DNA from: Bifidobacterium sp. ESL0704
GTDB taxonomy: Bacteria; Actinomycetota; Actinomycetes; Actinomycetales; Bifidobacteriaceae
Assembly (NCBI RefSeq): GCF_029392075.1
Contig: NZ_CP113929.1
Span: 1,364,001 to 1,428,000 of the forward strand
Direction: 5' to 3'
DNA: 64,000 nucleotides
A program made the position numbers and the translations under genes. Positions 18,537-31,142 of the stretch are shown here, piece by piece (the stretch's first letter is position 1; each line of letters opens with the position of its first letter). Under the pieces are notes generated by a model. That model searched no databases and was not told the DNA's origin. It worked only from the letters and a program-made list of their open reading frames with translations.

Positions 18537-18824
18537 CTACATCAGCAGTTGAATACTGAAGTAAACGACCAACAATCCGATTCCCAAAACGATACCGATA
18601 AAGGCATCGAATCCGACTGAACGGATTTTCCAGGGACTCCGGTCTTTAAGGATCAATCTGATCAGTCCGGTAATGATGGCCGTCGCAGCGAACACCGCTG
18701 TGGCGGCCATCGTGTATCCGAAACCTGCCAGCAGAGCGGCGATAATGACCAGGGCAAGCACTCCCCATTCGAACAGTGGTTTGCCTTCGTTTTTCTCGGA
18801 GACATAGGGGTGCTTGTGGGACAT
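18537..18824 (-). CDS. DUF3017 small membrane protein
   Basis: A 95-residue protein with three hydrophobic segments (about 22-40, 42-60 and 70-93), matching the actinobacterial family DUF3017, whose function is unknown. The second ATG (18824) sits six bases after AAAGGA and is preferred to the ATG two codons upstream. The gene follows purH in the same direction, with a hairpin between them, as in other actinobacteria where DUF3017 neighbours purine or folate genes. Confidence 0.75.
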   Translation of the reverse strand: MSHKHPYVSEKNEGKPLFEWGVLALVIIAALLAGFGYTMAATAVFAATAIITGLIRLILKDRSPWKIRSVGFDAFIGIVLGIGLLVVYFSIQLLM

Positions 18825-18843
18825 GGTCATTCCTTTGGAAACA

Positions 18844-18887
18844 AAAATACCGGTACGCGGCCTATTTTAGCCTTGTACCGGTATTTT
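18844..18887 (-). terminator. Terminator after purH
   Basis: Perfect 13-base arms (18844-18856 and 18875-18887; AAAATACCGGTAC and its complement) around an 18-base loop. On the minus strand the right side ends in TTTTT. Confidence 0.8.
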
Positions 18888-18930
18888 GGTGCATCAGACT
18901 ATCGCAAGTCCGACACCGCAGCGAGCGAAC

Positions 18931-20598
<1,668 letters not shown>

Positions 20599-20624
20599 CT
20601 GTCTCTCCCTTTGTTGTGGCGGTA

Positions 20625-21998
20625 CTATGGGATTTCTGTCTCATCTTCCGGTGCAAGACCGGTTGCTGATGACGAGACCGAAGAATTGGAAACATCGGGG
20701 ACGAAAGCGTCGTTATCGGTATCACCGTGGCTGCCGTGCGTTTCGTTGGCACCCATCTTGCCCTGTGCTCTCAGATATCCGAAGAACAGCCTCATCGCAA
20801 AGACCAAAGCGACGACCACAACGGAAAGGAGCCAGGCGGCGGAGAAGCCGAGGGCGCTGGGCAGGCATACCACCCGGGAAGACGCTGCCGAATCGACACC
20901 TACGTGGGCCAGGCGGTGCTGTCCAAGAGCACCGGAAGAAAGTCCGAAAAGAACGTTGACGCACAAGGACATCAAGGCGCTGGTCAGGAAGAAGGAAAGC
21001 ATCGGATACAGGAACTGAACGATGATTTTGCCGACGTTCACGGGCTCGTCCGGCTTGCCTGCACCGATGGCGAAGCAACGTGGCAGGAACAGTTCGATGA
21101 CACCGATGAGAAATCCACAGACAAGGGGTATCGATATGAAACCGATACGGAGCATATCGTTGGAAACGGCCTGTGGGAATATCGCAAAAACCGGCACAGC
21201 CGGAAGACCTGCGGCATGGTCGTTCCACAAGGTAAACGACGCCAGATCGCCTATGGCAAATCCGGAACCGAACAGCCATGAAAGCGCCCACAGGCAGAGA
21301 TTGGGCAACCAAGCCAAGGTGCAGATCGTGGTCAGAATCCGTGACCCTGTCTGCATGTTGGCCATGTGAAAGACGCGAAGCATCGCACTTTGATTGGTGA
21401 CGACCCAAACAATAAGCGTGACAAGGCCGATGGCGAAATAGCCCAAGAGCAATACGGCCGTATTGGCGAAACCGAGTTTCAGACTTAGCGCCAGACGGTC
21501 GGAAACACTATCGCGGACGAACTTGACGCATCGTTTCATCGTTTGTGATTGCGGCAAGGCACCGCAAAGAAAACCCACGCTGAACACCATGGCGGTCTTG
21601 AGCATCACCAGCCAGACAGGATCCTGGAGGATGACCGCGACGTTCTGCGCGAACACCCACATAATCGCCGTCCAAAGCAAAATACCGGAGACATAGGCTT
21701 GTAGGCTGCGGGAAAGCACTTTGGTCAACCAAGCAATCAGCCAGATGAGCAGAACCGTCAAAAGCAGAGGAACAACGCTCAAAGTGATGGCCCCTGCCCG
21801 GAAACCCGCGCCTTGGCTTAAGAGCACAATCGCCAAGGTCAGGGGAACAGAATCATTGGAAAGGGTTCCGCCGCCTTCTTCCATGGAGACGACCAACAAT
21901 GTCAGCGCCATGAAAAAGCCGAGGCACACCGTGAAGATCACGGATGCGCCAAGAGCTATCAGTATTCCCTTGAACCATGGCCGCTGGTGTGTGCTCAT
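20625..21998 (-). CDS. DUF6350 multi-spanning membrane protein
   Basis: A 457-residue hydrophobic protein with about ten membrane segments and an acidic, Ser-rich tail of about 35 residues. Its position between sucD and purH/purN is a common actinobacterial arrangement for DUF6350, a family annotated as possible cell-division membrane proteins without direct proof of role. Its ATG overlaps the sucD stop (ATGA), so translation is coupled. I recognise the family mainly by context and overall hydrophobic pattern. Confidence 0.7.
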   Translation of the reverse strand: MSTHQRPWFKGILIALGASVIFTVCLGFFMALTLLVVSMEEGGGTLSNDSVPLTLAIVLLSQGAGFRAGAITLSVVPLLLTVLLIWLIAWLTKVLSRSLQAYVSGILLWTAIMWVFAQNVAVILQDPVWLVMLKTAMVFSVGFLCGALPQSQTMKRCVKFVRDSVSDRLALSLKLGFANTAVLLLGYFAIGLVTLIVWVVTNQSAMLRVFHMANMQTGSRILTTICTLAWLPNLCLWALSWLFGSGFAIGDLASFTLWNDHAAGLPAVPVFAIFPQAVSNDMLRIGFISIPLVCGFLIGVIELFLPRCFAIGAGKPDEPVNVGKIIVQFLYPMLSFFLTSALMSLCVNVLFGLSSGALGQHRLAHVGVDSAASSRVVCLPSALGFSAAWLLSVVVVALVFAMRLFFGYLRAQGKMGANETHGSHGDTDNDAFVPDVSNSSVSSSATGLAPEDETEIP

Positions 21999-22930
21999 GC
22001 CTTGGAAGTACCGCCGTTCATGAGCTGGCGAACGAGCTGAGCCGCCTGCCCGGGGGTCTTGCCTACCGAAATACCAGCGGCTTCGAGCGCTTCCTTCTTG
22101 TCTTTGGCTGTGCCTTTTCCGCCGGAGACTATAGCACCGGCATGCCCCATCTGTTTGCCTTCAGGAGCGGTGAAACCAGCGATGTAGGCAACCACGGGTT
22201 TGGTCATATGGTCTTTGGCCCAGGCAGCGGCATCCTGCTCGGCGTTGCCGCCGATCTCACCGATCATGACAACGGCTTTGGTCGCTTCATCGGCCTCGAA
22301 TTGTTGCAGCGCTTCGACCAACGTCGTACCCACTATCGGGTCGCCGCCGACACCGATGCAGGCCGTAAAACCAATGTCGGAGAGCTCCCCCATCAGCTGG
22401 TAGGTCAGGGTTCCGGATTTGGAAACCAAACCGAGCGGACCGGAAGAAACGATTCCGTCGGGAATGATGCCGAGGTTGATGCCATGATCGGCAGGATCAT
22501 CGGCCTGGGGAAGTTTTAAGAGACCCGGGCAATTGGGCCCGATGATCCTGATGCCCTTCTGCAACGCCAACTCGACGCAATAGGCCGTGTCGGCCACAGG
22601 GATGCCTTCGGTGATGACGACGATGAGACCGATACCGGCGTCAATGGCTTCCAGCATCGCGCTCTTTGCGAAACGAGGGGGAACGAAAATCACGCTTGCC
22701 TGAGCCCCGGTAGCTTCTTTGGCTTCGCCGCAAGTCGCGTACACAGGAATGGAAACGTCGCTGTCGGACGCTTCCACATGGAATGCCACACTCTGGCCGG
22801 CCTTGCGAGGATTGACGCCCCCTACGATATTCGTGCCTGCGTTGAGCATACGTGCCGTATGCGTCATGCCTTGGTGCCCGGTCATGCCCTGAACGATGAC
22901 CGGAGCGTTGTCTTCAACGAACAATGTCAT
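21995..22930 (-). CDS. sucD: Succinate-CoA ligase, alpha subunit
   Basis: A 311-residue SucD. The N-terminal CoA-binding Rossmann domain has VQGMTGHQG and GVNPRKAG. The phosphohistidine loop is [10 protein letters not shown] near residue 270, with the histidine as the site phosphorylated during catalysis. With SucC it interconverts succinyl-CoA and succinate, making or using ATP or GTP. Bifidobacteria lack a full citric acid cycle, so here it may supply succinyl-CoA for lysine or methionine synthesis or handle succinate; that is inference. Four-base overlaps on both sides couple it to sucC and DUF6350. Confidence 0.95.
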   Translation of the reverse strand: MTLFVEDNAPVIVQGMTGHQGMTHTARMLNAGTNIVGGVNPRKAGQSVAFHVEASDSDVSIPVYATCGEAKEATGAQASVIFVPPRFAKSAMLEAIDAGIGLIVVITEGIPVADTAYCVELALQKGIRIIGPNCPGLLKLPQADDPADHGINLGIIPDGIVSSGPLGLVSKSGTLTYQLMGELSDIGFTACIGVGGDPIVGTTLVEALQQFEADEATKAVVMIGEIGGNAEQDAAAWAKDHMTKPVVAYIAGFTAPEGKQMGHAGAIVSGGKGTAKDKKEALEAAGISVGKTPGQAAQLVRQLMNGGTSKA

Positions 22931-24123
22931 TTGGTGGCCTCCTTAATGGGCTTTGCCAGCCTTGCGGCCTCTTGTGCGGCCTCTTCCATGGTGCCACTGA
23001 CATGGATATTGGGATTGTGCGCGTCCTCGAGTATCTTCAAGCCGAGCCGCGCGGCGTTGCCGTCGAAGCGGACGACAATCGGTTTGGAGACATTCAGCGC
23101 AGCAAGGGCTTCGAGGATTCCATGCGCCACCTCATCGCAAGCCGTGATACCGCCATAGACATTGACGAACACCGCTTCCACCTGCGGGTCCGAAAGCACG
23201 ATCGACAGGCTTTCACTCATGATCTCCGACGATGCGCCTCCCCCGATATCAAGGAAATTGGCGGGCTTGGCACCGTTGCCCTGTTCTTGTCCAGCACCGG
23301 AAACGGCGTCCAGCGAGCTCATCACAAGCCCTGCACCATTGCCGATGACCCCGACCTCACCTTTCAGATGAACGTAATGCAGTCCGTGCTCTTTGGCACG
23401 TTCCTCGAACATATCCGTGTGCGTAGTGTCGGCGAATTGTTTCCAGCCGTCGTGCCGGAATGCGGCATTGTCATCCAACGATATTTTGGCGTCAAGAGCG
23501 CAGAGCTTCTTGGAGGATTCGTCATCGGGATCGCCGATTTTTGCCAATGGGTTGATTTCCACCAGTGTCGCGTCGTTGTCCTTGAAACATTTCCACATTT
23601 TGAGCAGCACATCGGCAGCCTGATCGACATCCGCGTGATAAAAACCAATGGATTCCGCCATTTTACGGGCAGCATCGATGTCGAAATCCTCCAAAGCGCT
23701 GATATGCAGGCGTTTGACCGATTCCGGATGTTCCCGTGCTATTTCCTCGACCTCGGTACCGCCGTTGGCCGTGGCCAATACATCGAAATCGCGGGAGGAG
23801 CGATCGAGTGAGATGGAAACATAGTACTCATGGAGCACGTTCTTGGCTTCGGCGACCAAAACGCCGTTCACCTTGTGCCCGCTGATGGTCATCGGCAGAA
23901 TCTGTTCCGAGGAGAGAATCGCCTCATCCTGCGTCTTCGCGAGTTTTACCCCGCCGGCCTGCCCACGATGCCCGGTACGAACCTGCGCTTTGACGACACA
24001 AGGATAGCCGATTTCATCAGCGGCAACGGCCACTTCATGGGAATTCTGGGCGAATATGCCTGTAGGCGTATCGATACCTTGTTCCGCAAGCAAATGCCTT
24101 GCCTGATATTCATAAAGATCCAT
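22927..24123 (-). CDS. sucC: Succinate-CoA ligase, beta subunit
   Basis: A 398-residue SucC with an N-terminal ATP-grasp fold ([17 protein letters not shown], then [20 protein letters not shown]) and the C-terminal CoA-ligase domain ([25 protein letters not shown]). It binds nucleotide and succinate and pairs with SucD. The start ATG is preceded by AGAGGGG. It is first of the sucC-sucD-DUF6350-purH series on the minus strand and overlaps sucD by four bases. Confidence 0.95.
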   Translation of the reverse strand: MDLYEYQARHLLAEQGIDTPTGIFAQNSHEVAVAADEIGYPCVVKAQVRTGHRGQAGGVKLAKTQDEAILSSEQILPMTISGHKVNGVLVAEAKNVLHEYYVSISLDRSSRDFDVLATANGGTEVEEIAREHPESVKRLHISALEDFDIDAARKMAESIGFYHADVDQAADVLLKMWKCFKDNDATLVEINPLAKIGDPDDESSKKLCALDAKISLDDNAAFRHDGWKQFADTTHTDMFEERAKEHGLHYVHLKGEVGVIGNGAGLVMSSLDAVSGAGQEQGNGAKPANFLDIGGGASSEIMSESLSIVLSDPQVEAVFVNVYGGITACDEVAHGILEALAALNVSKPIVVRFDGNAARLGLKILEDAHNPNIHVSGTMEEAAQEAARLAKPIKEATK

Positions 24124-24183
24124 TTGACCCCTCTTACCGATAGATGCTCATTCAACCTGCGCTTCGACGTCCAACGCCCTGAC

Positions 24184-24765
24184 TCAGGCAGGCATCGTCA
24201 CCAAGGAGCTGATTGGCACATCACCCAGATCGCTGCGTCCCGTAAGACCGATGAGTTCCATCACGAAGCTGAAACCGACAACCTGGCCCCCGGCCTTGGA
24301 GATGAGATCGGCCGCGGCCTTGGCCGTACCGCCCGTAGCAATCAGATCATCGACAATCAGCACTTTGTCGCCTGGTTGGATCGCGTCTTTTTCGATTTCA
24401 ACCTTGGCTTCGCCATATTCCAGCGAGTAGCTTTCGCCAATGGTCTCCGGAGGTAGTTTTCCGGCCTTGCGTACAGCGAGGAAACGCTTGCCGAGCCGCG
24501 CCGCGAGAGGCGGTCCAATCAGAAAGCCGCGGGCCTCCAGACCAGCGATGTAGTCGAAGGAATCAACGGAAACCGGCAGTGCCGTTTCCAGTGCCTTCAT
24601 CAGGATGGAGAATCCACGAGAATCTGCAAGAACCGGGATGAAATCACGGAACATCACACCTTTTTTCGGAAAGCCCGGAATGGTGCGGATGAGCGAGGCC
24701 ATGTATTGTGCATCCTCTGCACCGACCTTGCCAAGTTCTGTGATGGTGATATCAGATTGTGTCAT
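24184..24765 (-). CDS. apt: Adenine phosphoribosyltransferase
   Basis: A 193-residue type I phosphoribosyltransferase that converts adenine and PRPP to AMP in purine salvage. Motifs include FPKKGVMFRDF, the aromatic and Arg residues that bind adenine; GLEARGF; and the PRPP loop VLIVDDLIATGGTA. I use ATG 24765, with AAGG upstream, instead of the TTG two codons earlier. It lies between sucC and yajC, in the actinobacterial cluster that links yajC, ruv genes and apt. Confidence 0.95.
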   Translation of the reverse strand: MTQSDITITELGKVGAEDAQYMASLIRTIPGFPKKGVMFRDFIPVLADSRGFSILMKALETALPVSVDSFDYIAGLEARGFLIGPPLAARLGKRFLAVRKAGKLPPETIGESYSLEYGEAKVEIEKDAIQPGDKVLIVDDLIATGGTAKAAADLISKAGGQVVGFSFVMELIGLTGRSDLGDVPISSLVTMPA

Positions 24766-24849
24766 GAGCAAGCCTTACTGCCTATTGGCCATTGATTATT
24801 GATCTTGGGTCCATGTTCGAAACATCAACCCACAACTGTGAACGAGGAA

Positions 24850-25377
24850 TCACTTGTCTTTTGGACTATCCTCTTGCGTAGCGGCATCATCCTTGGGAGT
24901 GCCACCGGCGTTTTCCACGCCGTCATCCGAGTGTTGTTCCGTTTCTTCGGTTTCGTCGAGACTGTCAAAGGGTTTCTGCGCCTGATCATCGGATGCCGAT
25001 GTCCGATCTGTCGTATTGTTGACATCCTCGGCATCATTTGCAGGTTCCTCATCAGCATCGACGATAGGGTTGCCGTCCTCGTCCACCTCGTCATCATCGA
25101 TGAAAGCCGGACGTTCGTATTTCTTGCTGATGGCGCGGAAGGTGAAGCGAAGCTTCGAGCCTTCCGAGTCGATGACGATCTCTTCGTACTTGGTGTCTAC
25201 GGAAACGACCTCACCGATAATGCCGCCAATGGTCTGCACCAACTCGCCGGGCTTCAACGAACTGCGGAAATCCTGAACCTTCTGCTGCTGTTGTTTCGAT
25301 TTGCGCGACTGCCACCACATCAATGCAATCATCGCAACAAAAAGAACGAAAATAAAAATCGTATTGCCACCAGTCAC
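24850..25377 (-). CDS. yajC: Sec translocase accessory subunit YajC
   Basis: A 175-residue protein. It has one N-terminal membrane helix (IFIFVLFVAMIALMWW), then KSKQQQQKVQDF and a soluble domain with LKPGELVQTIGGIIGEV, the YajC hallmark. YajC joins SecD/SecF in the SecYEG translocon. A long acidic, low-complexity C-terminal tail (about residues 95-175, rich in Asp, Glu and Asn) is typical of bifidobacterial forms. I prefer the GTG at 25377, six bases after GGAG, over the upstream TTG. SecD and SecF are not next to it here. Confidence 0.88.
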   Translation of the reverse strand: MTGGNTIFIFVLFVAMIALMWWQSRKSKQQQQKVQDFRSSLKPGELVQTIGGIIGEVVSVDTKYEEIVIDSEGSKLRFTFRAISKKYERPAFIDDDEVDEDGNPIVDADEEPANDAEDVNNTTDRTSASDDQAQKPFDSLDETEETEQHSDDGVENAGGTPKDDAATQEDSPKDK

Positions 25378-25464
25378 AGGTAACTCCAATCGGACGAGAC
25401 GTTCACTACGGACTTGCTGAAGATGCCAAACTCTCTGATATCTACATACCTACCGTACCGGATT

Positions 25465-26526
25465 TTAGAATAACTTATTGACATCATCTCTGGGAACAAG
25501 GCCCAGATGACGCCAGGCTTTTTCGGTCGCGACCCTCCCTTTCGGGGTACGAACCAGGAATCCTTCACGCACCAGATAAGGTTCGCAGACAGTTTCCACC
25601 GTTTCGGATTCCTCACCCACCATCGCCGAAAGATTGTTGAGACCGACCGGTCCGCCGTCGAAATTCCTGACAATGGCGTTGAGCACGGCCAGATCGAGCC
25701 TGTCAAGGCCTTCCGAATCGATCTGATAGAGCTCGAGTGCCGCCTGAACATCATCAGGTCCGATTTCATCGAGGTCATGGACAATCGCCCAATCGCGAAC
25801 ACGCCGGAGCAGACGGTTGGCGATACGGGGCGTACCACGGCTGCGCAGGGAAAGCTGTTTTGCACTCCCCGACGCCAAACTGATGCCAAGCACACCCGCG
25901 CTGCGTTCGATAAGCCGCTCAAGCTCCTCGTGAGGATAGAAGTCCAGATGGGCGGTGAACCCGAAACGGGCGCGCAACGGTGAGGGCAGCATGCCTTCAC
26001 GCGTCGTGGCACCGATGACGGTGAATCGAGGCAAGGTCAGTGGAATAGAAGAAGCGCCTGGACCCTTGCCCACCATCACATCGACTCTGAAATCCTCCAT
26101 GGCGATATACAGCAATTCTTCCGCCGGTCGAGGCAGACGGTGAATCTCGTCGATGAACAGGACCTCACCCTCATCCAGGGAGCTCAGGATGGAAGCCAAA
26201 TCGCCTGCATGCTGGATGGCCGGACCGGAAGTCACACGTATCGGCACCTGCAACTCATTGGCCACGATCATCGCCAGCGTGGTCTTGCCTAATCCAGGAG
26301 GGCCCGCAAGGAGGATATGGTCAGGTGGCACGTCACGTTTTCTTGCAGCGTCCAAGAAGAGCTGTAATTGGGCTTTCAGCAAGGGTTGACCGATAAAACC
26401 TTCAAGTGCCCTCGGGCGAAGCTCCTCATCACTGACGGGTTCATTGCCTATCGGCTCGGAGGAAATCATGCGCAACGATTGCTCATCGGCCCCTATGTTG
26501 GACTGTGATCCGTTGGTCTCTGCCAT
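25465..26526 (-). CDS. ruvB: Holliday junction branch-migration helicase RuvB
   Basis: A 353-residue AAA+ motor. It shows [12 protein letters not shown], Walker [10 protein letters not shown], Walker [10 protein letters not shown], the sensor [19 protein letters not shown] and the winged-helix C-terminus. RuvB hexamers pump DNA through RuvA-bound junctions during recombination and repair. It is downstream of ruvA by six bases, in the order ruvC-ruvA-ruvB-yajC. Confidence 0.96.
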   Translation of the reverse strand: MAETNGSQSNIGADEQSLRMISSEPIGNEPVSDEELRPRALEGFIGQPLLKAQLQLFLDAARKRDVPPDHILLAGPPGLGKTTLAMIVANELQVPIRVTSGPAIQHAGDLASILSSLDEGEVLFIDEIHRLPRPAEELLYIAMEDFRVDVMVGKGPGASSIPLTLPRFTVIGATTREGMLPSPLRARFGFTAHLDFYPHEELERLIERSAGVLGISLASGSAKQLSLRSRGTPRIANRLLRRVRDWAIVHDLDEIGPDDVQAALELYQIDSEGLDRLDLAVLNAIVRNFDGGPVGLNNLSAMVGEESETVETVCEPYLVREGFLVRTPKGRVATEKAWRHLGLVPRDDVNKLF

Positions 26527-26532
26527 AATGAT

Positions 26533-27150
26533 TTAGCGCCCCCGATCCAAAGATGTCAATGCCAGTTTCAAAACTTTGGGAATATCCGCATTCTCCAGCG
26601 GCGTCCTGATGTCGTTGTCCTTGCAAACCTTCGTCACCGCGCGAGCAGCGTCGCTTTCCCGCCAACCCAAGGAGACCAAGCCTTCGATGACCTCGGTGGT
26701 GCCGGTGTCGTATTCGGGTTCGTCGGAGGCGCGACCGCTTTCGATCTCGTCGAGATTAATGGATCCACGCAGTTCGAGGATAATCTTCTGCGCACCTTTT
26801 TTGCCCAACCCCGGCGCCTTGGCCAAGGCCGCCGCGTCTCCGTCCATGACGGTTCTCGCGAGCTTGTCGGGAGGAAGCGTCGAGAGCAGCGACAACGCCA
26901 CACGCGGACCGATGCCGCTGACCTTCTGCAACTGCAGAAACATACGCTTCGAGGACGGCGAAAGAAACCCGTAGAGTGCAATGGCATCCTGCGATACGTT
27001 GAGCGAGGTGAACACCTTGGCATCCTGGCCGGTATGCAGAGCCGAAAGCTCCGCGGCAGGCATACGCACTTCGAAGCCGATGCCGTTGACATCGATCAGG
27101 GCCGCGGCGTCTCCTACGCTTTCCACCTTGCCCTTGAGCATTCCAATCAT
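26533..27150 (-). CDS. ruvA: Holliday junction-binding protein RuvA
   Basis: A 205-residue protein with the N-terminal OB domain (MIGMLKGKVESV), helix-hairpin-helix pairs (VSGIGPRVALSLLS and APGLGKKGAQKIILEL) and a C-terminal RuvB-contact domain (GLVSLGWRESDAARAV). RuvA tetramers hold the four-way junction open for RuvB. The start ATG follows GGGAGTGACAG. It is separated from ruvC by 140 bases that contain no gene. Confidence 0.95.
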   Translation of the reverse strand: MIGMLKGKVESVGDAAALIDVNGIGFEVRMPAAELSALHTGQDAKVFTSLNVSQDAIALYGFLSPSSKRMFLQLQKVSGIGPRVALSLLSTLPPDKLARTVMDGDAAALAKAPGLGKKGAQKIILELRGSINLDEIESGRASDEPEYDTGTTEVIEGLVSLGWRESDAARAVTKVCKDNDIRTPLENADIPKVLKLALTSLDRGR

Positions 27151-27290
27151 CTGTCACTCCCGCTGCCAAGAAGCCGTGAACCGACTCAACACCATTTGCA
27201 ATTGCGATGAACCGAAATCAAGATTGGCCGAATTGCCGATGAAGAACCGATAAGACGACATCTCAAGTATTCGAACATCTGTTCGATAGC

Positions 27291-27872
27291 TTACATGCCC
27301 CTATCGACGCTGTGGCGTTTCTTGGCGTGCTGCTGCGCCTGCGCCCATTGGCGCTGGGCCAAGGTGAGATGCTGCTCGCGTTCTCCGCCCTGGAGCGCAC
27401 CGGAGGGACGCAGCGCATGGCATATCGCCTGTGCCAAGGCATCGGCCGCGTCGGCGGGTTCCGGAATCTTGTTGAGGTTCAGGATACGCGCGACCATGCG
27501 TTCCACCTGGATCTTTTCGGCGCGTCCGTTGCCGGTCACGGCCATCTTGGCTTCGGTCGGCGTGTGGAGGGCCACGGGAATCCCGCGTTGAGCCGCGGCA
27601 AGCATCGCCAGTCCGGCTGCTTGTGCCGTGCCCAATACCGTATTGCGGTTTTCCTGCGCGAAGACACGCTCGATGGAAACGGTGTCCGGCACGAACCGGT
27701 CGATCTTCGCCGCCAGTCCGTTGTAGATGGCCAGAAGACGAAGATCCTGCGAGATATGCGGATCACTGCGCACGACATCGACATGAACAAAAGAAAGCCG
27801 GCGCGACGCGTCGGCTTCAATTACACCGACCCCGCAGCGGGTAAGCCCGGGGTCGACGCCAAGAATAATCAC
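27291..27872 (-). CDS. ruvC: Holliday junction resolvase RuvC
   Basis: A 193-residue nuclease with the RNase H-like fold: [15 protein letters not shown] carries the first catalytic aspartate, [10 protein letters not shown] the glutamate, and [12 protein letters not shown] the last acidic pair. It cuts Holliday junctions symmetrically in complex with RuvAB. The C-terminus is extended and basic. The start codon is GTG, with GGAG upstream; it follows yebC by six bases. Confidence 0.95.
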   Translation of the reverse strand: MIILGVDPGLTRCGVGVIEADASRRLSFVHVDVVRSDPHISQDLRLLAIYNGLAAKIDRFVPDTVSIERVFAQENRNTVLGTAQAAGLAMLAAAQRGIPVALHTPTEAKMAVTGNGRAEKIQVERMVARILNLNKIPEPADAADALAQAICHALRPSGALQGGEREQHLTLAQRQWAQAQQHAKKRHSVDRGM

Positions 27873-27878
27873 AGCGAA

Positions 27879-28634
27879 TTACTCCGCATCCAGCTGTTCC
27901 ATGACCTCGTCGGAGGCGGTCCAGTTGCTGTAGATGTTCTGCACATCGTCAAGGTCGTCGAGGTTGTCGATCAACTTGGAGACCTTCTGAGCATCCTCAA
28001 GACCAAGATCGATCTCGGTCTTCGGAATCATGACCAGATCGGCCGAATCATAGTCGACATTGGCCTTCTGCAGAGCCTCACGAACCGCGACCATGTCCTC
28101 GGGTGCGGTGACGACGACGTAGACTTCGCCCTCGTCCTTGACATCCTCGGCGCCAGCCTCGGCGGCGACCTCGAAGATGTTGTCGTAATCGAGCCCCTCG
28201 GAAGGCACCACGATCTGGCCCTTACGCTCGAAATTGAAGCTCACGGAGCCGCTGGTGGCCAGCGAGCCGTTGCCCTTGGTCAGCGTGGAGCGCACTTCGG
28301 CGGCCGCGCGGTTGCGGTTGTCGGTGAGGCACTCGATAATCAGCCCAACGCCGGCAGGCGCATAGCCTTCATAGTTGATGGACTCGTAGTTGGCAGCGCC
28401 GGCCTCGGCACCGGAACCGCGCTTGACGGCGCGCTTGATGTTGTCCGCCGGCATGGAGGCCTTCTTGGCCTTGACGATGGCGTCATAAAGGGTCGGATTG
28501 CCGTCCGGATCACCGCCGCCCAAACGGGCCGCGATCTCGATGTTCTTGATGAGTTTCGCGAACAGCTTGCCGCGCTTCGCGTCGATGGCGGCCTTCTTGT
28601 TTTTAGTGGTCGCCCACTTGGAATGCCCTGACAT
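27879..28634 (-). CDS. YebC/PmpR-family protein
   Basis: A 251-residue member of the YebC family: [28 protein letters not shown] is broken here into its parts [15 protein letters not shown] and [10 protein letters not shown]; later come [11 protein letters not shown] and the [10 protein letters not shown] block. The family is annotated as DNA-binding transcription regulators and, in more recent work, as aiding ribosomes at hard-to-translate runs such as polyproline; I cannot tell which applies. AGGAG lies four bases before ATG. It is first of the ruvC-ruvA-ruvB group. Confidence 0.92.
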   Translation of the reverse strand: MSGHSKWATTKNKKAAIDAKRGKLFAKLIKNIEIAARLGGGDPDGNPTLYDAIVKAKKASMPADNIKRAVKRGSGAEAGAANYESINYEGYAPAGVGLIIECLTDNRNRAAAEVRSTLTKGNGSLATSGSVSFNFERKGQIVVPSEGLDYDNIFEVAAEAGAEDVKDEGEVYVVVTAPEDMVAVREALQKANVDYDSADLVMIPKTEIDLGLEDAQKVSKLIDNLDDLDDVQNIYSNWTASDEVMEQLDAE

Positions 28635-28687
28635 ATTGCTCCTAGCAGGTATACGAATACGTTAAACGTAACAATTTTAAAGCAGTT

Positions 28688-29878
28688 TCACGACAATACA
28701 CGGGCGTAGACCTCCAAAACGCGGTCGGCCACTTCAGCCCAGTCGTACTGTTTCGAATGTTCAAAGCCCGCCTGACGCAGACGTTGCCGACGTTGTGGGT
28801 TGTCCAGCAGCGAAATTATCCGACGCGCGCAATCATGCCCGTCGCCATTGGCAAACAACGCCGCATCCTCACCGTTTTGAGCGACGGCCGCAAACGCATC
28901 AAGGTCGCTGGAGACCACGGCGCATGAGGCGGCCATGGCTTCGACCAGGACGATGCCGAAACTCTCCCCTCCTGTCTGAGGGGCAACATAGACGTCAAGC
29001 GATCGGTAGAATCGCGCCTTGTCCTGGTCGCTGATCCTCCCCAGGAATTCGAAATGATCGGCGAGCGTTCCGCTCGGGTCGATGTTGGCCAGTATTTTCA
29101 TCGCGTCATGCTGACCGGTTCCCGCACAGAGGAAACGGGCCGAGGGATACTGTTTGACAATGTCATACGCGGCACAGGCAAACACGGAGAACCCTTTGCG
29201 GCTCTCCCCCATGCGCCCCAGGAAGCCGATGGTCGGTTCTTTCTTCGTCCCCTGCCAAGATTGCTTGGGTTGCGCATCGGCGAAAAACCCGCGGTTGATG
29301 CCGTTGGGAATAACGTCGTATCGAATCTTGCGAGGCCCATAATGCTTCACCACGTCCTTGGCCGCATCCGAGACGCAGATGCCTGCGGAAAGCGGGGAGA
29401 GATAGCGCCTCAGATAGCCCTGGAAGAAACGCAATGCCAACGGATAGGGGTCGAACGCGGCGTGGAAGGTGCCGACGAACGGCGGATGGTGGATCATCGT
29501 CAGCGGCTTGTGGCTCAACGACGGGGTCTCCGGTTCGTGCAGATGGACGATATCGAAATGGCCCTGTTTGACCCAACGCCGGGTGCGCGGACCGACGAAA
29601 CCGAAATAACTGAGGCGTGCCACCGATCCGTTGTAGGGTATGGAAAACGAGGAATCGTTGGTGGTCACCCATAGCGGCATGTCCCTGGTGCGTCTTCCGG
29701 GCGCAAGCACCTCCACGGTATGCCCGCGTTTCATCAGTTCCTCCGCGAAATCACGGATGTGGAACTGAACGCCGCCAGGCGTCTCAAACGAATACGGGGA
29801 GATGATGCCGACATTCAGTTTTCTGCCATGAAGCGGATCCGGGCGCTCGATGGTCTCTTCGTTTTCTACATAGGACAT
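28688..29878 (-). CDS. pimA: GT4 mannosyltransferase, PimA-like
   Basis: A 396-residue GT-B glycosyltransferase. The acceptor side starts NVGIISPYSFETPGGVQFHI, with the GG loop of PimA, and the donor side has GFLGRMGESRKGF and GESFGIVLVEAMAA, the GDP-sugar E-x7-E motif. PimA adds the first mannose from GDP-mannose to phosphatidylinositol at the inner face of the membrane. Its neighbours patA and pgsA make the acylated product and the lipid acceptor precursor, which supports the assignment. The N-terminal 20 residues are a polar extension. Confidence 0.9.
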   Translation of the reverse strand: MSYVENEETIERPDPLHGRKLNVGIISPYSFETPGGVQFHIRDFAEELMKRGHTVEVLAPGRRTRDMPLWVTTNDSSFSIPYNGSVARLSYFGFVGPRTRRWVKQGHFDIVHLHEPETPSLSHKPLTMIHHPPFVGTFHAAFDPYPLALRFFQGYLRRYLSPLSAGICVSDAAKDVVKHYGPRKIRYDVIPNGINRGFFADAQPKQSWQGTKKEPTIGFLGRMGESRKGFSVFACAAYDIVKQYPSARFLCAGTGQHDAMKILANIDPSGTLADHFEFLGRISDQDKARFYRSLDVYVAPQTGGESFGIVLVEAMAASCAVVSSDLDAFAAVAQNGEDAALFANGDGHDCARRIISLLDNPQRRQRLRQAGFEHSKQYDWAEVADRVLEVYARVLS

Positions 29879-29948
29879 GATTCTTCATTCTGCCATAGCT
29901 TCGGTATTTCGCGGTTTGATTCCTGACCAATCACCATAGAGACAATAA

Positions 29949-30968
29949 TCACTTTCCGATGGGCTTGGTGTTATCGTCTGCATTGATCTGTCTGAGTTCG
30001 GCCAGCACGTCATCGGGCACATCCTTGAGTCGGGACATATCCAAATCCTCGATGAAAATCGGCTGCAGCATGTGCCAATCCTCGGGATGCGCGGCAATAT
30101 CACGGCTCCACACGTCCACCCATGCCTGACTGATGGCGTGAATGGCCTCTTCACGAGGCAGACCGCGGAACTGAGCGACATCGATGGGAGCGCTGAGATC
30201 GACGACGTAACCATAGCCGATGCCCGCTTTGCGTCGTGCCTCGCCATGAAGCCTTTCACGGAACATATTGACCACGAACAGCGGCTTGCCGGTATCGAGA
30301 GCCAGCGTCGCCGGCCCCCGCGCCACCCTGATGGTGGAGCCGAAGGCATGCACGAATTCGCCGTACCGGCTCAAATCACGGTCGGCGAGCAGAGGCACCA
30401 GTACGTGAGGCTTGGCCAGTGCCCCCTCCAGTTTCTCGATCAAGTGGGGCTGGCCGGTCAGCAGTACCGTGATGTCCATACGCTTGCGGATTTCGATGAA
30501 GACGTCAAGCAGTTTCTGGTTTTTGAGCCGTTCCGCGGTCACAGTTACCGGCGCGATAACATCCGCCGCGAGAAACCCTTCGTAATCCCAGTTACCTTGA
30601 TGGCTGATGGCCATGGGCGCACTGCCGGGATTGTCGTGCACCAGTTCTTTGCAGATGGGCAGTCCCGGTCCAATCGGCCTGGCCCGGGCCAGCAGCCGTT
30701 CATCGCTCTGCCCGCCCACCGTCATCGCCTCTGCGAAATACGTGAAATAGGAGCGCATGCCCTTGTGGCTTGTCTTGCGCAGCATTGTTTGCGATACGCT
30801 TCCGTCACGTGATTCAAGGACATGACGCAGGTTGCGCTCAAGCTGCTGCACTCCCCCGATATGCAACAGCCAGCAGATATCGGCAGCACAGAGGAAAAGG
30901 CCACGAAGCAGTGGCTCGGGGATGATCCTTGGGTGTTTGGCAAGAAATACGAGAAAATTATCGAACAT
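29949..30968 (-). CDS. Phosphatidylinositol mannoside acyltransferase, PatA-like
   Basis: A 339-residue LpxL/HtrB-type acyltransferase. The catalytic HX4D motif is SHQGNWDYEG, and other blocks are PLLADRDLSRYG and the final Trp-Asp-Ile region. In mycobacteria PatA puts a fatty acyl chain on the mannose added by PimA; the same job is likely here. It has a hydrophobic N-terminus that would seat it at the inner membrane surface. It sits between pgsA and pimA on the minus strand, but a hairpin separates it from pgsA. Confidence 0.88.
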   Translation of the reverse strand: MFDNFLVFLAKHPRIIPEPLLRGLFLCAADICWLLHIGGVQQLERNLRHVLESRDGSVSQTMLRKTSHKGMRSYFTYFAEAMTVGGQSDERLLARARPIGPGLPICKELVHDNPGSAPMAISHQGNWDYEGFLAADVIAPVTVTAERLKNQKLLDVFIEIRKRMDITVLLTGQPHLIEKLEGALAKPHVLVPLLADRDLSRYGEFVHAFGSTIRVARGPATLALDTGKPLFVVNMFRERLHGEARRKAGIGYGYVVDLSAPIDVAQFRGLPREEAIHAISQAWVDVWSRDIAAHPEDWHMLQPIFIEDLDMSRLKDVPDDVLAELRQINADDNTKPIGK

Positions 30969-31087
30969 TGCGGTTATTGTCCTTCAGGCTTGATGGAGAT
31001 GCGGCCATATTGCCCTGCCGCCGTCTCTGCAAACGAATCACATACCATGTTGTGTTCGTAACGTAACGCCGCGTCAAGACGGTACGC

Positions 31088-31133
31088 AAAAGCCTGTCCG
31101 GCAACCAAACGAGGTATCGCAAGACAGGCTTTG
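31088..31133 (-). terminator. Hairpin between pgsA and patA
   Basis: Arms AAAGCCTGTC (31089-31098) and its complement (31123-31132) with a 24-base loop, placed after the pgsA stop. On the minus strand it is followed by TTTTGCG. It may limit read-through into patA. Confidence 0.6.
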
Positions 31134-31142
31134 CACGTGGTT